Source: Meiothermus sp. (GTDB taxonomy: Bacteria; Deinococcota; Deinococci; Deinococcales; Thermaceae). Taken from it: a DNA stretch of 64,000 bases. The stretch spans positions 2,024,041-2,088,040 of the forward strand of contig NZ_BPIK01000001.1 in NCBI RefSeq assembly GCF_026004075.1, written 5' to 3'. Under the pieces are notes generated by a model, which was not told the DNA's origin, made no database searches, and was given only the letters and a program-made list of their open reading frames with translations. A program made the position numbers and the translations under genes. Numbering within the stretch: position 1 is the first letter of the stretch; each line of letters begins with the position of its first letter. Positions 8,150-16,956 of the stretch are shown piece by piece.

Positions 8150-8776
8150 ATGAAACTGACCGTGGTAGATCACCCCCTGGTACAGCACAAGCTAGCCATC
8201 ATTCGCGATAAGAACACCGGCAACAAAGAGTTTCGCGAACTCATGGAAGAAGTCACCATGCTTATGGCCTACGAGGCCATGCGCGACCTCGAGCTCGACC
8301 CAGTCACCATCGAAACCCCCCTTACCACCATGACCGCCCACATGCTCTCAGGCAAAAAGCTCGCCGTGGTTGCCATCTTGCGGGCCGGGCTCATCATGGT
8401 GGATGGCATTCTGAAATTGGTTCCCGCGGCCAAGGTGGGCCACATTGGCCTCTACCGCGACCCCCAAACCCTGCAACCGGTGGAGTATTACTGCAAACTG
8501 CCTTCTGACATTGCCGAGCGGCGGGTCTTCCTCACCGACCCCATGCTGGCCACCGCAGGCAGCGCCGTGCACGCCCTTTCAATCCTGAAGTCCAAAGGAG
8601 CCCACCACATCAAACTGATGAGCATCATCGCCGCCCCGGAGGGGATTAAGCGTGTACAGGAGGCCCATCCCGATGTGGAGATTGTGGTAGCCGCGGTGGA
8701 CAGCCACCTCAACGACCACGGTTATATCGTGCCCGGCCTGGGCGACGCCGGTGACCGAATTTACGGCACCAAATAA
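8150..8776 (+). CDS. upp: Uracil phosphoribosyltransferase
   Basis: From ATG 8150 the protein is 208 residues, exactly the usual UPRT length; an upstream in-frame start would add 13 residues with no family counterpart. It converts uracil and PRPP to UMP (pyrimidine salvage, cytoplasm). The PRPP-binding loop [14 protein letters not shown] (about 127-140) and the C-terminal uracil-binding [16 protein letters not shown] are both intact. It is monocistronic with its own leaderless-type promoter, then a 46-nt gap to the next gene. Confidence 0.96.
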   Translation: MKLTVVDHPLVQHKLAIIRDKNTGNKEFRELMEEVTMLMAYEAMRDLELDPVTIETPLTTMTAHMLSGKKLAVVAILRAGLIMVDGILKLVPAAKVGHIGLYRDPQTLQPVEYYCKLPSDIAERRVFLTDPMLATAGSAVHALSILKSKGAHHIKLMSIIAAPEGIKRVQEAHPDVEIVVAAVDSHLNDHGYIVPGLGDAGDRIYGTK

Positions 8777-8822
8777 AGCAGTTACATTCCTCACCCATTC
8801 GCGGTAGCCTGAATCAATTGGG

Positions 8823-9941
8823 ATGATCGAGTTTCTGAAGTTCATCGGCATCGCCAACCCGAGCGGTTCGGGCTGGCTGATTGTGATTTTCACTTTTGTG
8901 GTGGCCTGGGTGGTCACCTGGCGGTTCATGCCCAAGGTACGGCAGTTTGCCCTTAAGGTGGGTTGGGCCGATCAGCCCAATGCCCGCCGCCTCAATAAAG
9001 AACCCCTGCCCAACGCGGGTGGCCTTGCAATCTTTGCGGGAGTAATCGCCGCTTTGATTGTAGCCACCACCCTACGCCCCATCCTGATTCAGGAAGTACA
9101 GGTGCAGGTGCTGGCCATTTTGCTGGGCGGAGCCATCCTGGTGCTGGTTGGCTTTGTGGATGATCAGTTCGGCCTGCCGCCGCTGTTTCGGCTTTTGGTG
9201 CAATTTCTCGCAGCCTTGTTGCTAGTAGCGGTGGATATTCGTTTTCATGCCGCTTTCGGCACTGCGCTTGATCCTCTTTTGGGCGCGATACTGACGGTGG
9301 TGTGGATCATTGGCGTTACCAACGCAATTAATCTGATGGACGGCATTGACGGGCTGGCCGGTGGCATCGCCTTTATTACCGCCATGAGCCTGCTGGCTGT
9401 CTCGGCCCAGAACCCTCAGTGGGCTGCGGCCACGCTGGTGCTGGCTGCGCTTGCAGGGGCCGCGCTTGGCTTCCTGCGGCACAACTTTTATCCTTCAAAA
9501 ATCATTATGGGCGATGCCGGGGCCTACTTCTTCGGCTACGTTTTGGCTGCCACAGCCCTGCTGGGTAGCCTCAAAGTTACCACGGTATTCTCGCTGGTTC
9601 CCACCGCGCTTTTTTTGCTGCTGCCCATTCTGGACACCACCCAGGTGTTCATTCGTCGGCTACTCAGGCAGCAAAACCCCCTGTCTACCCCCGGTAAAGA
9701 CCACATCCATCACCGGCTCCTGGCCCAGGGCTTCTCACAACGCCGCACCACTGTCACCTTGTGGGCCATAACCCTAAGTTTCAATCTTGTTGCCATGCAG
9801 GTTCAGGGAGTAAACCCGCTAGTCATAGGGGTTACTGCTGTAGGGATTACATTCCTACTGGGGTTCACTGTGTGGCGAAGGCTGAGGGCTGTTTGGAAAG
9901 AAGCCTCGCAGTCCCCCATAAGCCCCAGCCAGGCCCCCTGA
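8823..9941 (+). CDS. WecA/TagO-type polyprenyl-phosphate N-acetylhexosamine-1-phosphate transferase
   Basis: A 372-residue polytopic protein (about 10-11 membrane helices) of the MraY/WecA family. It transfers a UDP-amino sugar phosphate to undecaprenyl phosphate, starting lipid-linked glycan synthesis. Catalytic signatures are present: FVDDQFG (DD at 113-114), NAINLMDGIDGLAGG (about 168-181), GDAGAYFFG, and the cytoplasmic HIHHRLL that marks WecA/TagO rather than MraY. The genuine donor (UDP-GlcNAc is most usual) is inferred. The C-terminal tail is short and cytoplasmic. No other glycan gene is adjacent. Confidence 0.88.
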   Translation: MIEFLKFIGIANPSGSGWLIVIFTFVVAWVVTWRFMPKVRQFALKVGWADQPNARRLNKEPLPNAGGLAIFAGVIAALIVATTLRPILIQEVQVQVLAILLGGAILVLVGFVDDQFGLPPLFRLLVQFLAALLLVAVDIRFHAAFGTALDPLLGAILTVVWIIGVTNAINLMDGIDGLAGGIAFITAMSLLAVSAQNPQWAAATLVLAALAGAALGFLRHNFYPSKIIMGDAGAYFFGYVLAATALLGSLKVTTVFSLVPTALFLLLPILDTTQVFIRRLLRQQNPLSTPGKDHIHHRLLAQGFSQRRTTVTLWAITLSFNLVAMQVQGVNPLVIGVTAVGITFLLGFTVWRRLRAVWKEASQSPISPSQAP

Positions 9942-9980
9942 AAGGCTTTCCGCAGGCCAACCACAACCCCAGACCGGGTA

Positions 9981-11588
9981 TTAGTTGCTCAGCAGCAACA
10001 ACTGCACCAGCAGTATCTTGAGCAGCATGGCGAAAGGGTAGACGGTGGCATAGCCAAGGTTGGGCCGGTCGTTTCCAGTTTTTTCCAGGGCAAAGGCCAG
10101 CACCGCAGGCTGGGTCTGAAGCCCTGCCAGCACGCCGCCTAGCACATCCAGCGGAATCTTGAGCCAGCGGTAGCCAATCCATAGGGTCAGCAAGGCCGCC
10201 CCCAGGGTGATCACGACCCCGATCAAGAAGAGCTTCAGGCCCTCGCCTTGGGTCAGGGTTTGCACAAAGGCATAGCCCGAGCGGGTACCGATCCCGGCCA
10301 GGAACAGAATGAGCCCTAGCTGGCGCAGGGTTATGTTGGCGCTAAAGGGAATCTGCCACAAGATGGGGCCAGTACGTCCCAGCGCACCCAGCAGAAGGCC
10401 TACCACCAAAGGCCCCCCGGCAAAGCCCAGCTCGAAGGTCTGGCCCCCCGGCAATGGAATGGGTAGGCTGCCCAGCAGCAGTCCCAGCGCTATCCCTAGG
10501 CTAAAGCTGACTACATCTACCTCGGCCAGGGCCCGGTAGGAGTCGCCCAGATAGCGGCTCACCTCTCGGATACGATCCTTGGGGCCTACCACCCGTACCC
10601 GGTCGCCAAGCTCGAGGATAGTCTCCTTGTCCGGCAAAAACTCCACCTCGCCCCGGCGCACCCGGGTAATCACCACGCCAAAGCGTTGGGGCAGCTCGAG
10701 CTCGGCCAGGCTGCGCCCAGCAACTGCCCGGTTACTCACAAACACCCTGCGAAAATCCAAGGCGTGGCGGTCTTCTTCCAGCCGCTCCGGCACCGCGACC
10801 CCCAGGGTCTCCACCACGCGCTTCAGTTCGTCGGCAGTGCCGACAACGTTCAGGCGATCGCCCAGTTGCAGCTCGGTATCGGGGGTCATGACCTGCTGTT
10901 TTCCGTCGCGTTGCAACCGTCCAAACACCACCCGCCACCGATGCGCACGGGTCAGCTGCTCGATTGTCCAGCCCACCACCCTGGGCTGGGTTACCTCTAC
11001 CGTCTGGGTAACCAGACCTTCCGCTTCGGCCATCAGGGTTTTCTCCCGGTTTCCCCACCAGCGCCAGGCTATATGAAAGGCCAGCAACATCCCAATCACG
11101 CCCACGGGGTAGGCCACCGCGTAGGCCGCTACCGGCAAGCCCTGCACTGCCTCGGCGACCCCTCTTCCCTTGAGGGCTTCTAGAGCTGCTGCCAGGGCCG
11201 GGGTATTGGTGAGTGCGCCCGCAAATAGGCCGGCTTTTAGGGCACCATTCAAGCTCAAAAGCGTGCCAACCGCTGTTATCATCATGGCCGCTACCCCTAC
11301 TACCCCTGCCACCAACAGGTTGTAACGCAGCCCACGCTTACCAAACGAAGCAAAAAACCCCGGGCCACTGGCCAGTGCAATGGTATAGACAAACAGCACC
11401 AGGCCAAACAAATAGACAAAATCCGGCAGTCTTAGCTCGGGTGAGAGAGCCCCAAAGGCCAACCCCACAAACAAAACCGCCGAAACCCCCAGGCTAAAGC
11501 TTCCCAGGCGAATTTGGCCGATTAGATAGCCAAGGGCCGCGACTAGGAAGAGTAGTAGTAAGGGGTTTTCTCTTAGCAGCTCGAGCAT
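9981..11588 (-). CDS. AspT/YidE-family transporter with two RCK_C (TrkA-C) domains
   Basis: A 535-residue protein: N-terminal membrane half (about 1-165), two central cytoplasmic TrkA_C domains (about 190-265 and 275-345, each with an 'ELGDRLNVVG / ELGDRVRVVG' strand), then a second membrane half (about 355-535). This is the aspartate:alanine exchanger (AspT) and YidE/YbjL duplication architecture. The physiological substrate of the YidE branch is generally unknown. RCK_C domains usually bind nucleotides or anions and gate transport. ATG 11588 is preceded by GGGAG. It is convergent with the WecA-like gene. Confidence 0.82.
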   Translation of the reverse strand: MLELLRENPLLLLFLVAALGYLIGQIRLGSFSLGVSAVLFVGLAFGALSPELRLPDFVYLFGLVLFVYTIALASGPGFFASFGKRGLRYNLLVAGVVGVAAMMITAVGTLLSLNGALKAGLFAGALTNTPALAAALEALKGRGVAEAVQGLPVAAYAVAYPVGVIGMLLAFHIAWRWWGNREKTLMAEAEGLVTQTVEVTQPRVVGWTIEQLTRAHRWRVVFGRLQRDGKQQVMTPDTELQLGDRLNVVGTADELKRVVETLGVAVPERLEEDRHALDFRRVFVSNRAVAGRSLAELELPQRFGVVITRVRRGEVEFLPDKETILELGDRVRVVGPKDRIREVSRYLGDSYRALAEVDVVSFSLGIALGLLLGSLPIPLPGGQTFELGFAGGPLVVGLLLGALGRTGPILWQIPFSANITLRQLGLILFLAGIGTRSGYAFVQTLTQGEGLKLFLIGVVITLGAALLTLWIGYRWLKIPLDVLGGVLAGLQTQPAVLAFALEKTGNDRPNLGYATVYPFAMLLKILLVQLLLLSN

Positions 11589-11813
11589 CCCGTCTCCCTA
11601 ATCCATCATCCACTCAACCCATGGGACAGATTGCCCCAAGGTTGTGGCAGTTCTGGCTATTTTTCCCCGCGCTTTCAGCGGAGACAAAAAATTCCTCCAC
11701 TGTTCCGGGCTTTTCCGGTGGGGGGATGCGCTTTGGCAAACTCGGCCAACCTTTTCGTCGTACCGGCCAGGTTTTGGCAACAGCCGTAAGGGGATGGTTT
11801 TTAGGCCTGCTCC
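11589..11813 (-). other. 225-nt intergenic leader of the AspT-like gene
   Basis: No convincing gene on either strand. On the minus strand, which would be the 5' leader of the transporter gene, several local stems are possible, for example CCGC-TGAAA-GCG near 11668-11683 and CCGGAAAAGCCCGG near 11704-11717. I could not match any riboswitch consensus I know, including c-di-AMP. A TTGAGT box occurs about 30 nt before the ATG. Confidence 0.4.
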
Positions 11814-12218
11814 TTATACCTTGGCCAGCGCAGTTCTGGCCCGGTCGGCCATCTGGTAGAGCTTTTCTTTGGTAAGGGGAAACTTACCCTCGAGCACCAG
11901 GCCTTTGCCGTCTTCCCAGTGGGCATGGTAGTGCACATGCCCGCCCGGCACCCGGAACGCCACGTGCTTGAGCTTGGCATGGCGGGGCGAGACCGAGGCG
12001 AAAAAGAAGGGTTCCCCTCGTTCGTCCGACAGCGAAACCGCCATCATGGTGGTGGGCAGTTCGTAGGGGCGCTCCATGCGGTAGATGAAGTCGGGGAAGT
12101 CGGATTCCTTGCTGAACTGCACGCCTTTTTCGGCGGCGTATTCCTTCATCCACTCGATAACCTGCACCCAGGCCCGGTAGAGCATTTCGTCGTGTTGGTG
12201 GTCGTGCGCAGCACTCAT
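11814..12218 (-). CDS. Conserved hypothetical protein, His-rich N-terminus
   Basis: 134 residues, soluble, no signal peptide. It starts MSAAHDHQHDEM (possible metal-binding or simply disordered). The middle has alternating strands (MMAVSLSDE, PFFFASVSP, HVAFRVPGGHVHYHAHW), suggesting a small beta-rich fold. I do not recognise the family. A -10 box TAAACT (12226-12231) ends 7 nt before the ATG, supporting the start and a leaderless mRNA. It is divergent from uvrC, with about 118 nt between start codons. Confidence 0.65.
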   Translation of the reverse strand: MSAAHDHQHDEMLYRAWVQVIEWMKEYAAEKGVQFSKESDFPDFIYRMERPYELPTTMMAVSLSDERGEPFFFASVSPRHAKLKHVAFRVPGGHVHYHAHWEDGKGLVLEGKFPLTKEKLYQMADRARTALAKV

Positions 12219-12322
12219 GGCCCTTAGTTTAGCGGTTTGGGGCCATAAAGTCTAAAAAACACCGGCATTTTCTTACAGCCCAGCTCCAGAGTCAGGTCAC
12301 ACAAAGCCCGGAGGGCTGTACT

Positions 12323-12328
12323 AGGATA
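12323..12328 (+). promoter_or_regulatory. -10 box of uvrC (leaderless)
   Basis: TAGGAT lies 8 nt before the uvrC ATG. No good -35 is visible at the standard distance. Confidence 0.45.
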
Positions 12329-12336
12329 GGGCTCAG

Positions 12337-14133
12337 ATGCGGCTCGAAGACCTACCCCCGCTCCCCGAAACGCCGGGCGTGTACCTCTGGAAAACCGGCG
12401 AGCGCATCGTTTATGTAGGCAAGGCCAAAAACCTCAAGGCCCGCGTGACCAGCTATTTCCACGCCGAGGGCAAGGGCCTGCGCATCTGCCAGGAGGCCAC
12501 CCACCTCGACTTTATCGTGGTGCGTGACGAGGTGGAGGCGCTTTTGCTCGAGGCCAACCTCATCAAGCACCACCGCCCCCCCTACAACATCCTGATGAAG
12601 GACGACAAGCACTACCCCTTCCTCAAGCTCACCCAGGAGGAGTGGCCCATGCTGATGGTGGTGCGCCGGGTGCAGGAAGATGGGGCCCGCTACTGGGGGC
12701 CCTTCCCCGATGCTTCGGCGGTGCGGCGCATCAAGCGCCTGGTGGATCGCTTCTTCCCCCTGCGCAAAAACTCCGGCTTCCCCTTCAAGAAAAGGCGCTA
12801 CCCCTGCCTGAACCACGCCATGGGCCGCTGCCTGGCGCCTTGCGTGGGCCAGGCCGACCCGGCGCAGTATCAGATGGCCGTGCGGCAGGTGGAAAATCTG
12901 CTGGATGGCAAAATTGAGGCCCTCTACGAGAGCCTCGAGCAGCAGATGCGCCAGGCGGCCAGAAACCAGGACTTCGAACGGGCCGCGGAAATCCGCGACC
13001 AGATCAGCGCGGTGCGCAGCTTTTTTGGTACCAGCCAGCAAGCCTACGACCCCGAGCTGGGCGACCTGGACTTCCTGGGCTTTGCCCGCGCAGGCGACTA
13101 TGCCCTCATTCAGCACTACCAGGTGCGCGGGGGCCAGATGCTGGGGCGCATCAGCCGCTTCGTGGAGGGGGTGAAGGAGGCCAGCGACGCCGAGTTGCTG
13201 GAAGCCTTCCTGCGCGACTACTACCTCGAGGCCACCCCCCTACCCCCATTGGTGCTGCTCCCTTTCGAACTGGAAGCGCAGGAGGCTTTCTCGGCTTTCC
13301 TGAGCTCCAAAGGGCGCAGGGTGGAAGTGCGCGTCCCCCAGCGCGGCGACAAAACCCGCCTGATCGAGCTGGCCCAGCACAACGCCCAGACCGCCTTGCA
13401 GACCGAACTCAAGCTACTGGAGCGCAAGGGCGACCACCCCGGCCTCAAGGGGCTGATGGAGGTGCTGGGGCTCACCCGCCGCCCCTACCGCATCGAGGGC
13501 TACGACATTTCCAACCTGCTGGGCGAAAGCGTGGTGGGTTCCATCACGGTCTTTGAAGGGGGCCGCCCCAAGAAGGCCGAGTACCGCCGCATCAAAATTA
13601 GGGGCCTGAAGGGCCAGCCCGACGACTTTTTCTCGATGGAGCAGACCATCCTCCGACGCTTCACCGGCAGCCTGGCCGAGCAGATGCCCATCCCCGACCT
13701 GATTCTGATTGACGGCGGACTGGGCCAGGTGCGGGCCGCGCAAAAAGCCCTGCAGCAGGCCGGGCTGGAGATTCCGCTGGTGGGGCTGGCCAAGCGTGAA
13801 GAAACCCTGGTTTTGCCCGACGGAAAAACCATCGCCCTACCACTGAGCCATCCTGCGCTGCAACTGCTCATCTACCAGCGCGACGAGACCCACCGCAACG
13901 GCCTCGAGTTCCACCGCAAGCTGCGCAGCCAGAAAGCCCTCAAGAGCATCTTCGACGATATAAAGGGCATTGGCCCGGCCCGCAAGCTGGCCCTGATGAA
14001 CCACTTCTCAACCCTGGAAGAACTCAAAGCCATGAGCGTGGAGGAGCTGGCCAAGCTGCCAGGCCTCGACAAGCGCAGCGCCCAGGCCGTGCTGAAGGCG
14101 CTGAGCAATCTGCCGATGGGAACCAAGGTATGA
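12337..14133 (+). CDS. uvrC: Excinuclease ABC subunit C
   Basis: 598 residues. UvrC makes both incisions around bulky DNA lesions after UvrA/UvrB loading. Domains in order: GIY-YIG nuclease (about 9-90, PGVYLWKTGERIVYVGKAKNLKARV), a Cys cluster (PCLNHAMGRCLAPC, about 158-171), the UVR UvrB-binding helix (FERAAEIRDQISAV, about 212-226), the RNase H-like 5' nuclease domain (about 380-530, GYDISNLLGE... LILIDGGLGQ), and tandem helix-hairpin-helix motifs (IKGIGPARKLAL, KLPGLDKRSAQAVL) at the C-terminus. All expected parts are present. The stop overlaps the next methyltransferase start by 4 nt, although that gene has a different base composition. Confidence 0.97.
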   Translation: MRLEDLPPLPETPGVYLWKTGERIVYVGKAKNLKARVTSYFHAEGKGLRICQEATHLDFIVVRDEVEALLLEANLIKHHRPPYNILMKDDKHYPFLKLTQEEWPMLMVVRRVQEDGARYWGPFPDASAVRRIKRLVDRFFPLRKNSGFPFKKRRYPCLNHAMGRCLAPCVGQADPAQYQMAVRQVENLLDGKIEALYESLEQQMRQAARNQDFERAAEIRDQISAVRSFFGTSQQAYDPELGDLDFLGFARAGDYALIQHYQVRGGQMLGRISRFVEGVKEASDAELLEAFLRDYYLEATPLPPLVLLPFELEAQEAFSAFLSSKGRRVEVRVPQRGDKTRLIELAQHNAQTALQTELKLLERKGDHPGLKGLMEVLGLTRRPYRIEGYDISNLLGESVVGSITVFEGGRPKKAEYRRIKIRGLKGQPDDFFSMEQTILRRFTGSLAEQMPIPDLILIDGGLGQVRAAQKALQQAGLEIPLVGLAKREETLVLPDGKTIALPLSHPALQLLIYQRDETHRNGLEFHRKLRSQKALKSIFDDIKGIGPARKLALMNHFSTLEELKAMSVEELAKLPGLDKRSAQAVLKALSNLPMGTKV

Positions 14134-15071
14134 TAAGTATGGCTATGACAGAACTGAGCATTAAGAGCAGGTTTGACTCAGAAGCATATGTGGTTATCTA
14201 TCCTGGCGACTGCGCAGAGTTGCTCAAACAAATCCCAGACGCCAGCATCTCTTTGGTGATCACCTCGCCGCCCTACAACATTGGTAAGCCCTACGAAAGC
14301 CGTAAAGCCTTGGATGCTTATCTGGCTTGGCAAGAAAGCATTGTCAAGGAATCTGTCCGCGTGCTCAAGCCAACCGGCAGTCTGGTGTGGCAGGTTGGGA
14401 ATTACGTGGACAACGGTGAAATCCTCCCGCTGGATATACTTCTTTTTCCTATCTTTACCAATTTGGGATTAAAGCTCCGCAATCGCATTGTATGGGCGTT
14501 TGAGCATGGTCTTCATGCAAAGCGTCGTTTTTCCGGACGCTACGAGGTGGCTTTGTGGTTCACCAAAACTGACGATTACACCTTTAATCTGGACAGTGTA
14601 CGGGTTCCACAAAAATATCCCAATAAAAAACATTTCAAGGGCCCCAAAAAGGGTGAACTCTCCGGCAATCCCCTGGGCAAAAATCCCGGTGACGTGTGGG
14701 TATTTCCTAATGTTAAGGCCAACCACGTAGAAAAAACCGACCACCCGGCACAGTACCCCGTGGAGCTGGTGGAGCGTTTTGTCCTGGCCCTGACGGAAGA
14801 AGACGACTGGGTTTTGGATCCGTTCGGCGGATCGGGAACCACCCTCATCGCTGCTTTAATGCACAGAAGGCGGGGGGCCATGGCCGAAATAATCCCCGAT
14901 TACGTTGAAATTGCCCAGCAGCGCCTTCGTGAAGCCTGGGAAGGCCGTCTGCGGGTGAGGCCCATGGAGCGCGAAGTGTATGACCCTTCCGGTAAAGGCA
15001 CTTACATTCCCCCTCGTGCCGTTGATCTGCAAGCCATCTGGAACCCCCCCTTACTGGTAGAACCCAAATGA
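14130..15071 (+). CDS. Site-specific DNA methyltransferase, probable N4-cytosine type (BstYI/BglII-like system)
   Basis: 313 residues. Motif IV is TSPPYNIG (SPPY at 46-49), and SPPY rather than D/NPPY favours N4-cytosine methylation. Motif I DPFGGSGTT (FGGSG 232-236) comes after it, giving the beta-class domain order. The target-recognition part lies between (about 130-210). It should protect sites cut by the endonuclease encoded immediately downstream (4-nt overlap). Coding GC is visibly lower than uvrC and hom on either side, which suggests horizontal acquisition. ATGs at codons 1, 4 and 6 are all possible starts; the first overlaps the uvrC stop. Confidence 0.88.
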   Translation: MISMAMTELSIKSRFDSEAYVVIYPGDCAELLKQIPDASISLVITSPPYNIGKPYESRKALDAYLAWQESIVKESVRVLKPTGSLVWQVGNYVDNGEILPLDILLFPIFTNLGLKLRNRIVWAFEHGLHAKRRFSGRYEVALWFTKTDDYTFNLDSVRVPQKYPNKKHFKGPKKGELSGNPLGKNPGDVWVFPNVKANHVEKTDHPAQYPVELVERFVLALTEEDDWVLDPFGGSGTTLIAALMHRRRGAMAEIIPDYVEIAQQRLREAWEGRLRVRPMEREVYDPSGKGTYIPPRAVDLQAIWNPPLLVEPK

Positions 15072-15616
15072 GAATCGTCTACGAGTACTCCCATTTAGGC
15101 GGTCGAGAGATTCTCCAGGTGCGTTTTCCAATAGTGCTGGAAGAAATCTATGCCGTTATCAAAGAGGTAAGTGCTGTTCGGGGCAAAAAAAGTAAAGAAA
15201 AAACCAAACTAGGTAAAGAACTCTACGCACCCAAAATCATAAACCAGCGCCTGAAGGAGGCTTTCCACAAGCGAGGTTTCCACGAACTCAGGGACTACTA
15301 CGAGATTCGGCTGCCGGGCCAGGAGGAGCCGGTGGTTCGCGGAGCCTACAAGCAGATAGATTTCTTCAAAGAACGGGTTCTCGTCGAGGCTCAGTTTGGG
15401 AAATACGCATTTATGTTCTACGACATGGCTAAGTTTCAGTACTTCTTCAACGAGACCAGGGCCGATGTGGGCGTCGAAATTGTACCAGCCTATGCGCTGC
15501 ACAAGGAAATGTCCTCGGGCGTGGCTTACGGTGAGCAGCTCATCTACGATATCGAGCGGCTAAAACGACACTTTCCCGCCGTACCCGTTCACATCATTCT
15601 GATTGATGCGGACTGA
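15068..15616 (+). CDS. Type II restriction endonuclease, BstYI/BglII family
   Basis: 182 residues. The N-terminus (MRIVYEYSHL..E.LQV) and the KSKEKTK, FGKYAF, DVGVEI and KEMSSG segments match what I recall of BstYI (203 residues, R^GATCY). The catalytic pattern D98-x8-E107-x-Q109 (IDFFKERVLVEAQF) is the unusual D...ExQ centre of BglII and BstYI rather than ExK. It cuts unmethylated DNA, most likely at a GATC-centred site such as RGATCY or AGATCT; specificity is inferred from family, not visible directly. Overlap with the methyltransferase stop indicates co-transcription. The protein is somewhat shorter than BstYI but the core is complete. Confidence 0.88.
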   Translation: MRIVYEYSHLGGREILQVRFPIVLEEIYAVIKEVSAVRGKKSKEKTKLGKELYAPKIINQRLKEAFHKRGFHELRDYYEIRLPGQEEPVVRGAYKQIDFFKERVLVEAQFGKYAFMFYDMAKFQYFFNETRADVGVEIVPAYALHKEMSSGVAYGEQLIYDIERLKRHFPAVPVHIILIDAD

Positions 15617-15639
15617 TTTGTTGTCATAGGCGCGCCTCT

Positions 15640-15667
15640 TTCACAACGAGGCCAGTAGCGGTAGGCT
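15640..15667 (+). promoter_or_regulatory. Promoter of hom
   Basis: TTCACA (15640-15645) and TAGGCT (15662-15667) are 16 nt apart; the hom ATG is 7 nt downstream, so the transcript is probably leaderless. Confidence 0.5.
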
Positions 15668-15674
15668 TACCCCT

Positions 15675-16691
15675 ATGGAAACCGTGCGTGTGGCCCTGAT
15701 GGGGGGCGGAACAGTCGGGAGCGCTTTTGCACAGCTTTTGCCCGCGCACCAGGCCCGCTTTAGTGCGCTAGGCGTCAAGGTCGAGCTGGCTCGAGTGCTG
15801 GTGCGCGACATAGAGAAAAGCCGCCCTGGCATTCCCTCGAGACTCCTGACCAACAACCCTGAGGGTTTTCTGGACGATGTGGACGTGCTGATGGAGGTAG
15901 CCGGGGGCACCACCACCGCCGGCGACCTGGTATTGCAGGCCCTGGAGATGGGCCTACCGGTGGTCACGGCCAACAAAGCTCTGCTGGCCGAGCGCTGGAA
16001 CGAGCTCCGCGAATACGCCGAGCAGGGCGACCTGCATTATGAGGCCAGCGTGATGGCCGGAACGCCCATCATCGGGGCCTTGCAAAGCCTGTGGGGCAAC
16101 CAGCCCCTGGAGATGCACGGCATTGTCAACGGCACCTGCAGCTACCTCATCCGGCGCATGGAAGAAGGCGCTACCTACGAACAGGCCTTCAAGGAAGCGG
16201 ACGACCTGGGCTACCTCGAGGCCGACCCCAACCTGGACGTGGGCGGCATAGACTCGGCCCACAAGATTTGCGTGCTGGGCCGGCTCACGGTAGACCCTGG
16301 GCTCTCCTGGGAAAAGGTCTTGCGGCGCACTCGAGGCATCCAGCATCTCACCCCGGAGCTGCTCCGGCAAGCCCGGGCCGAAGGCTATGCCATCAAGCTG
16401 GTGGCCAGCCTCTACCCCGAAAATGGCGAATGGGTGGCGGCGGTACGCCCGGTGCGCCTGCCCGAGTCGCACCCGCTGGTTACCATGGGCAGCGGGCGCA
16501 ACGCTATGGTTTATAGGGGCGAGCCGGTCGGGCAGTTGGTCTTTGCCGGGGCCGGGGCCGGTGGGGGTGTGACGGCCAGCGCCGTGCTGGGCGACCTGTA
16601 CCGGGTGCTGCTCGGCACGCCCGGCCACCTGCCCATTCCCAGCGTGGCCCCCCTACCCCAGCAGGCCGTGGAGCAGCTCGAGGAGGTATGA
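15675..16691 (+). CDS. hom: Homoserine dehydrogenase (no ACT domain)
   Basis: 338 residues. Reduces aspartate semialdehyde to homoserine in the Thr/Met pathway. An N-terminal Rossmann motif GGGTVGS (10-16), the TANK motif (98-101) and the catalytic-domain signature DDLGYLEADPNLDVGGIDSAHK (about 176-197, with the active-site Lys in AHK) are all present. The chain ends right after the dehydrogenase domain, so the C-terminal ACT domain that gives threonine feedback in many longer homologues is missing. thrC follows after 265 nt on the same strand, so the two genes form a threonine branch unit. Confidence 0.95.
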   Translation: METVRVALMGGGTVGSAFAQLLPAHQARFSALGVKVELARVLVRDIEKSRPGIPSRLLTNNPEGFLDDVDVLMEVAGGTTTAGDLVLQALEMGLPVVTANKALLAERWNELREYAEQGDLHYEASVMAGTPIIGALQSLWGNQPLEMHGIVNGTCSYLIRRMEEGATYEQAFKEADDLGYLEADPNLDVGGIDSAHKICVLGRLTVDPGLSWEKVLRRTRGIQHLTPELLRQARAEGYAIKLVASLYPENGEWVAAVRPVRLPESHPLVTMGSGRNAMVYRGEPVGQLVFAGAGAGGGVTASAVLGDLYRVLLGTPGHLPIPSVAPLPQQAVEQLEEV

Positions 16692-16766
16692 TACCGTTCC
16701 CGCTTGAATCCTTCACCGCCATGCGCAGCCAGAGGTGAAGGATTCAGGCCGACCGAAGGGAGTAGA
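16691..16766. repeat. Hairpin repeat family 1, copy A
   Basis: TGAATCCTTCACC (16705-16717) pairs perfectly with GGTGAAGGATTCA (16734-16746), flanked by ATACCG on the left and CCGACCGAAGGGAGTAG on the right. The same flanks and a variant stem occur at 55882-55955 (copy B), and a decayed copy at 25971-26025. Immediately downstream of hom. Confidence 0.75.
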
Positions 16767-16956
16767 GAGACCTTTGGTTGGCGTTTTACCAGCCGGAGCT
16801 ACCCATGCACACCCGCGGGCCGAGAACCCGTATGTTCGAGATGTTCTGTGCGAATGCGAGGAAATACATGCCCCGTTCACCCCAGGCCCAAACCGCTCAG
16901 GGGCGATTGAGCGGTTCGAAGGAGCATGGGGCTTCCAGTTATCATAAATACCCATC
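16767..16956 (+). promoter_or_regulatory. thrC upstream region with inverted repeat and -10 box
   Basis: No gene. AACCGCTCA (16891-16899) and TGAGCGGTT (16908-16916) form a perfect 9-bp inverted repeat with an 8-nt spacer, placed just before a probable promoter: TTCGAA (16915-16920) and TATCAT (16940-16945), 19 nt apart, with the thrC ATG 11 nt after the -10. The repeat could be an operator overlapping the -35. No attenuator peptide is evident. Confidence 0.45.

Noticed and set aside
11589-11813. Riboswitch (c-di-AMP or other) in the leader of the RCK-domain transporter
   Set aside because: RCK_C domains and a long leader invited the idea, but I could not match conserved riboswitch elements, only generic stems.
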